Below are positions 60,853-64,000 of a stretch of DNA of 64,000 nt, piece by piece. The notes below the pieces were generated by a model that saw only the letters and a program-made list of their open reading frames with translations, had not been told where the DNA came from and did no database searches. Location of the stretch: NCBI GenBank assembly GCA_964558395.1, contig CAZLDS010000012.1, forward strand, positions 6,736 to 70,735. Reading direction: 5' to 3'. This DNA comes from CSP1-5 sp964558395 (lineage in GTDB: Bacteria > Methylomirabilota > Methylomirabilia > Methylomirabilales > CSP1-5). A program made the translations under genes and the position numbers. The stretch's first letter is position 1, and each line of letters opens with the position of its first letter.

Positions 60853-61434
60853 TCAATGGCCGGAAGCATCCCGGTCGCCATCTTCGCCGGGCGGCGGGTA
60901 GAGAATCCGCGTTCCCTGCACGCGGGCCCAGGGCCGCAGCGCGTGCGGCTGGGTTCGAGAAGGGCCGAGAATGTGTTCCACGGCCACGCCCCGCACGATC
61001 AATGCGTCCGCGATCAGGGAGCGGTGGCAACGCCAGGGCAGCGCCTCGGCACACACCAGGGCCGCGCGTTCGCCGCCCGCATGCTCTAGCAAGTCCTGAA
61101 GGCTCTTTTCAAACTCGGGCGTCAGCATGTAGTCGGCATACCCCTGGAACGAGGCGTTCTCCCAGCCGCTGTTCGGCGAATCCGACCGACGACTCCGCAG
61201 GCCCCCCAGCCCTGGCCAATGCACGTAGGCAATGCCGGCCTGTTGCAGAGCTTGCGGGAAGGTGTCGCGGCTGAACTGTGGGTTGCGCCGCGAACCGGGC
61301 ATTCTTCGCACATCCACCACGAGGGTCACCCCGTGGACGTGCAGGAGCCGCAGAAACTCCTCCCACGATCGGTTGGAGTGGCCGACCGTCAACACCACGT
61401 GCGACGGAGAATAAGTTCGGTCCTCAATATTCAA
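60853..61434 (-). CDS. DUF488-family protein
   Basis: The 193-residue protein has the DUF488 signature VVLTVGHSNRSWEEFLRLLH, then LVVDVRRMPGSRRNPQFSRD, YVHWPGLGGLRSRR and ALVCAEALPWRCHRSLIADA. The conserved Cys-x5-CHR (here CAEALPWRCHR) is thought to be a reactive site. The function of DUF488 is not established. It starts inside the stop codon of the small KOW/SH3-like gene (four-base overlap), so the two are coupled. Confidence 0.85.
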   Translation of the reverse strand: MNIEDRTYSPSHVVLTVGHSNRSWEEFLRLLHVHGVTLVVDVRRMPGSRRNPQFSRDTFPQALQQAGIAYVHWPGLGGLRSRRSDSPNSGWENASFQGYADYMLTPEFEKSLQDLLEHAGGERAALVCAEALPWRCHRSLIADALIVRGVAVEHILGPSRTQPHALRPWARVQGTRILYPPPGEDGDRDASGH

Positions 61435-61691
61435 CGTGCTTTTCTCGACCGGGCCCGCATCTTGGCCAGGGTGATTTTGAGGTAGCGCGCGTATCCTGCC
61501 GGGCTCATCCAGCCCCTGGGGCAGTCCACCCGCTTCAAATTCTCAGCCGCGAATGTCCGGAACTGATGCGTGGCGCTGGTCGCCCGCCTCACGCGGACGC
61601 GGACCTTCCCCCCGGAGACCTCCCGGACGCGGCCGATACGGCCGTCCGGGATGCGAACGCAATCCCCCACGCGGAATGTTCGAGCCCTCAT
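61431..61691 (-). CDS. Small basic SH3/KOW-like protein
   Basis: The 86-residue product begins MRARTFRVGDCVRIPDGRIG, then RVREVSGGKVRVRVRRATSA, the pattern of a small KOW/SH3-like barrel. A basic helical end (KITLAKMRARSRKAR) completes it. Such domains bind RNA or protein. An upstream in-frame ATG would extend the protein to 122 residues without pattern; ATG 61691 is preferred because it begins the barrel. It overlaps DUF488 by four bases. Function unknown. Confidence 0.6.
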   Translation of the reverse strand: MRARTFRVGDCVRIPDGRIGRVREVSGGKVRVRVRRATSATHQFRTFAAENLKRVDCPRGWMSPAGYARYLKITLAKMRARSRKAR

Positions 61692-61773
61692 CGGTCCTCG
61701 TCGCGATCTGGGTTGGCCGGATATCATTCCCCGCGCTGCCTGTGCAGCAGGATAATAAGGAGGACGGTGGGGT

Positions 61774-61878
61774 TCACAAGGCCGTGTAACCCCCGTCAAT
61801 TGCGATCATCTGCCCCGTCACAAGATCCGAGGCCGGGGACGCCAGGTAGAGCACCGGGTCGGTCCCCCAAATCCGAAT
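61774..61878 (-). pseudogene. C-terminal remnant of a short-chain dehydrogenase (SDR)
   Basis: On the minus strand a short frame reads PVLYLASPASDLVTGQ then MIAIDGGYTAL and a TGA at 61774-61776. That is the standard end of classical SDR enzymes (FabG-like). Upstream the match fades within a dozen codons and a stop closes the frame at 61906-61908. Only about 35 codons survive, so it is a broken remnant. Confidence 0.75.
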
Positions 61879-61897
61879 CCAATTCGTCCCAACTTTG

Positions 61898-62449
61898 TCA
61901 TCCACTCACCCGCTTGATTAACCTGTTGGATGGTTCCTGTGCGTGGTCGACGACTTTGCGGGAGGCCTCGATTCCTGTTGCGGGCAGCCTCTCGGCATCG
62001 ATCAAGCCGATCTGCACAAGGACAGAGGCTTGGTCCCAGTAGATCCGCTCACCTGCGATCTTTCCGTCTTTAAACTGCACAACCACGATGACGGCAATTT
62101 CGACCCGTTTGCCCGTAGGCGGTACACCGGGGAGGATCCACGGCATCTGGATCGTGTGGGTAAACTTGTGAATCAATTCGTCCACTATGCGGTCCTCTCC
62201 GACCGTGCGAGCGACGGGTACGACTTCGGTGTCCGGCGGATGACCTGGGATGAAATGCGTGTTATAGAAGTGGTGGACTTCACTGGAGCCGACGCCACCT
62301 GTCATGACAGGGACATGATTGACGAAGGGATCCGACGTCATGGTCGCCATCGTCGCATTGATACTCTTCTCCTCGAACTCGGCGGCCATGTGCCGCTCCC
62401 ACATCTCGACCATCGCCTGCTGCTCCGGAGTAAGGCGACGACTACTCAT
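61898..62449 (-). CDS. SnoaL-like (NTF2-fold) protein
   Basis: The 183-residue protein starts with a helical segment (LTPEQQAMVEMWERHMAAEF). It then has NATMATMTSDPFVNHVPVMT, HHFYNTHFIPGHPPDTEVVP, GEDRIVDELIHKFTHTIQMP, PPTGKRVEIAVIVVVQFKDG and KIAGERIYWDQASVLVQIG, which fit a SnoaL-type cone fold. The shared GERIYxD segment recalls the other SnoaL-like protein at 31618-32118. Some relatives are cyclases or hydrolases; the ligand here is unknown. GGAGGG stands 15-20 bases before the ATG. Confidence 0.8.
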   Translation of the reverse strand: MSSRRLTPEQQAMVEMWERHMAAEFEEKSINATMATMTSDPFVNHVPVMTGGVGSSEVHHFYNTHFIPGHPPDTEVVPVARTVGEDRIVDELIHKFTHTIQMPWILPGVPPTGKRVEIAVIVVVQFKDGKIAGERIYWDQASVLVQIGLIDAERLPATGIEASRKVVDHAQEPSNRLIKRVSG

Positions 62450-62703
62450 GATTTTTCGACCCTCCCTCTGTGTAATCAGTTACGTGACAGCGAAGCCCGA
62501 CGATTCTGCGGATCACCTTCCATGGAAAAAGAGGTTAGACTGGCACTTCCACCAAGAACACCTTTAGCCAAATCTGGGGGTCGATTCGCGGTCGGCCTGA
62601 CTGCGTAATCCAGCGGGCGTGATCTCACCGTCGGCTGAGCGAGCACCGTGATTCCCTCATTTGCACTGTCACTGGCACGGAAGCCAAACGGTTTATGCCG
62701 CGT

Positions 62704-63873
62704 CTACTTAAAACCTGTCACGTGAGTGGCGGCGTGGAGGAGCATGCGGTCTCCGTTCTTGGGTCCGATCAACGAGAGCCCGATCGGGCAGCCGTCACTG
62801 GTTGCGAGCGGCATGGAGATTTCCGGCAGGCCCAGCATCGGCGCGATACAGGAAAGTCGGAAGGTGTTTTCGCGCAAGGTCGGCGCGGCGATGTCGCCAA
62901 TACCTTTCTTCGGGGCGATCGTAGGCACGGTGGGCAGCATGAACGCGTCGTTGCCAAGCAGGTCCGCCGCCTTGTCTTGGATGGCCGCGCGAAACGCCCG
63001 CGCCGCCGTGGTCTCCGCGGTCGCGGCACGTTCGGCGGCCGCGAATCGCGCGGCGATCTGGGCGCCAAAACGCGGCCGGACCCGCGTGATCCACTCGCCG
63101 TGAGCGGCCCAGATCTCCGGCGGCCGCAGCGTGTTGAAATGTGCGAGCCAATCCGCAAATTGTTGTGTGCCGAGCGTCAACCGGCTTACCGGCCCGATCG
63201 CGTCCGACACTTGTTTCGCGGCCCTTTCGAGGGCCGGCCGCGTGGCGGCATCGGCCAGCTCGAAGGCGTCCTCGAGAAGCAGAACGCGTCGGATGGGATT
63301 TGCAACACCGCCATCGAGCAGGACATCGCCAACACGCTTTAGCGTCGCCGCATCCCGTGCGAACCATCCCACGGTGTCGAAGCTCGGAGACAGGGGCATG
63401 ACGCCGTCGACTGAAACTCGGCCGTGCGTCGGGCGCATACCGAACAGGCCACAATAACTGGCCGGAATCCGGACGGAGCCAGCGGTATCGGTCCCAAGGG
63501 CGAAGTCGACCACGCCGCCGGCAGTGGCCGATGCCGAGCCGCTTGACGAGCCGCCGGGAACGCGGTCGGGTGCGGCGGGATTGACCGGCGTCCCGTAATG
63601 CGCGTTTTCACCGAACGGGCTGTACGCCATCTCATCGGCGATGGTGACGCCGATCAGGCGCGCCCCTGCCCGAAGACAGGCCTGGACGGCGTCCGCCGTC
63701 TTTTGAGCGGCCGGATGCGTCGCCAGCCAGTCTGGAGTGCCGCCGCCGGTGACAAGTCCGGCGAGGTCGAACATGTCCTTGACTGCGAACGTCATGCCGG
63801 CCAGCGGACCGCCCACGGCGGTTTCGTCGCACATATCAAGACGCATGCGAAACGCGCCAAGATCGTCAATCAT
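62704..63873 (-). CDS. Amidase-signature family hydrolase
   Basis: The 389-residue protein has the Ser-cisSer-Lys triad of the amidase family: Lys about 32 in GMTFAVKDMFDLAG, the Ser run in RVPGGSSSGSASATAGG (about 108-110) and the nucleophile in GTDTAGSVRIPASYCG (Ser about 132). LFGMRPTHGRVSVDGV and GLPEISMPLATSDGCPIGL follow. Its length is at the short end, without extra domains. GatA is unlikely because gatB and gatC are absent and the motifs are of the generic type. Its ATG overlaps the stop of the upstream gene (ATGA), so a partner gene extends past the window edge. Confidence 0.88.
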   Translation of the reverse strand: MIDDLGAFRMRLDMCDETAVGGPLAGMTFAVKDMFDLAGLVTGGGTPDWLATHPAAQKTADAVQACLRAGARLIGVTIADEMAYSPFGENAHYGTPVNPAAPDRVPGGSSSGSASATAGGVVDFALGTDTAGSVRIPASYCGLFGMRPTHGRVSVDGVMPLSPSFDTVGWFARDAATLKRVGDVLLDGGVANPIRRVLLLEDAFELADAATRPALERAAKQVSDAIGPVSRLTLGTQQFADWLAHFNTLRPPEIWAAHGEWITRVRPRFGAQIAARFAAAERAATAETTAARAFRAAIQDKAADLLGNDAFMLPTVPTIAPKKGIGDIAAPTLRENTFRLSCIAPMLGLPEISMPLATSDGCPIGLSLIGPKNGDRMLLHAATHVTGFK

Positions 63874-64000
63874 GGTCTTCGCGCTTCGTCTTCGTATCTC
63901 ATCACCCAGCGTGCCGGACCGATCACCTGCACCAGCGACTTCGTTCCCGTCCGAGCGCCGCTGATGCTTCCGATGTGCGGGTAGCCCCCATCGTAGGTCA
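63870..64000 (-). CDS. C-terminal end of an unidentified protein (5' part outside window)
   Basis: The last 43 codons of a gene enter from the right edge and end at a TGA overlapping the amidase ATG. The visible part contains TYDGGYPHIGSISGARTG, then VQVIGPARWVMRYEDEARRP. Coupled translation suggests shared function with the amidase. The family is not recognisable from this piece. Confidence 0.55.
   Translation of the reverse strand, partial: TYDGGYPHIGSISGARTGTKSLVQVIGPARWVMRYEDEARRP

Noticed and set aside
62460..62500. GTAATCAGTTAC palindrome upstream of the SnoaL-like gene as a repressor site
   Set aside because: It is short and single, and no regulator gene is adjacent.

Overview
This is a GC-rich, gene-dense bacterial window, evidently a scaffold from a draft or metagenome-derived genome: it has a 100-N join at 16255-16354 and two probable single-base errors at G runs. 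The organism looks Gram-negative (an LPS heptose epimerase, hldD). It makes menaquinone by the futalosine route (mqnA and a probable mqnX) and stores alpha-glucan through the GlgE pathway. The mix of genes would fit a lineage such as Methylomirabilota (NC10/Rokubacteria), but that placement is inference from gene content, not a phylogeny.

Region 1 (1-16.1 kb, + strand) is an alpha-glucan/trehalose island: the 3' end of a maltokinase-like gene, a complete maltokinase, malQ, a small free-standing CBM48 protein, glgB, treZ, glgX, treY and glgE. Together they can build branched glucan from maltose-1-phosphate, debranch it and turn its ends into trehalose.

Region 2 (16.1-32.7 kb) is mixed. It holds a scaffold gap inside a small repeat protein, a frameshifted deaminase, a secreted START protein, hldD, a crotonyl-CoA carboxylase/reductase and a frameshifted cupin. 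Next comes a three-gene set (extended SDR, serine-palmitoyltransferase-like enzyme, GNAT protein) with a PAP2 membrane protein, which resembles a bacterial ceramide/sphingolipid locus. CBS, radical SAM/methyltransferase, Ski2-like helicase, bioB, SnoaL-like and NYN genes follow.

Region 3 (32.7-39.3 kb, - strand) is an ergothioneine-type cluster: egtD, a MetE-like gene, egtB, an ABC ATPase and a fused substrate-binding/permease protein of the betaine family. The MetE-like gene is the most striking object in the window. Its reading frame continues past one in-frame TGA exactly where the family has the zinc-binding Cys of its HxC motif, and a hairpin with a GGU loop follows at the spacing of a bacterial SECIS element. 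It is probably an undescribed selenoprotein. Upstream lies a decayed MNT-HEPN toxin-antitoxin remnant.

Region 4 (39.4-45.9 kb, - strand) is a long operon: yicC, remA-like, gmk, rpoZ, a 39-codon small ORF, mqnX, mqnA, an aminotransferase and gph, with a good sigma-70 promoter before yicC. Region 5 (45.9-57.8 kb) holds NFACT-R, Ppx/GppA, PilZ, small exported proteins, a trypsin-like PDZ protease of lower GC, rhlE, a paralogue of the gap protein, HNH, LysM, uvrB and two membrane proteins. Region 6 (57.8-64 kb) looks accessory: aldo/keto reductase, TPR protein, DUF488, a dehydrogenase remnant, a SnoaL-like protein and an amidase. I saw no tRNA, rRNA, CRISPR array or insertion sequence.
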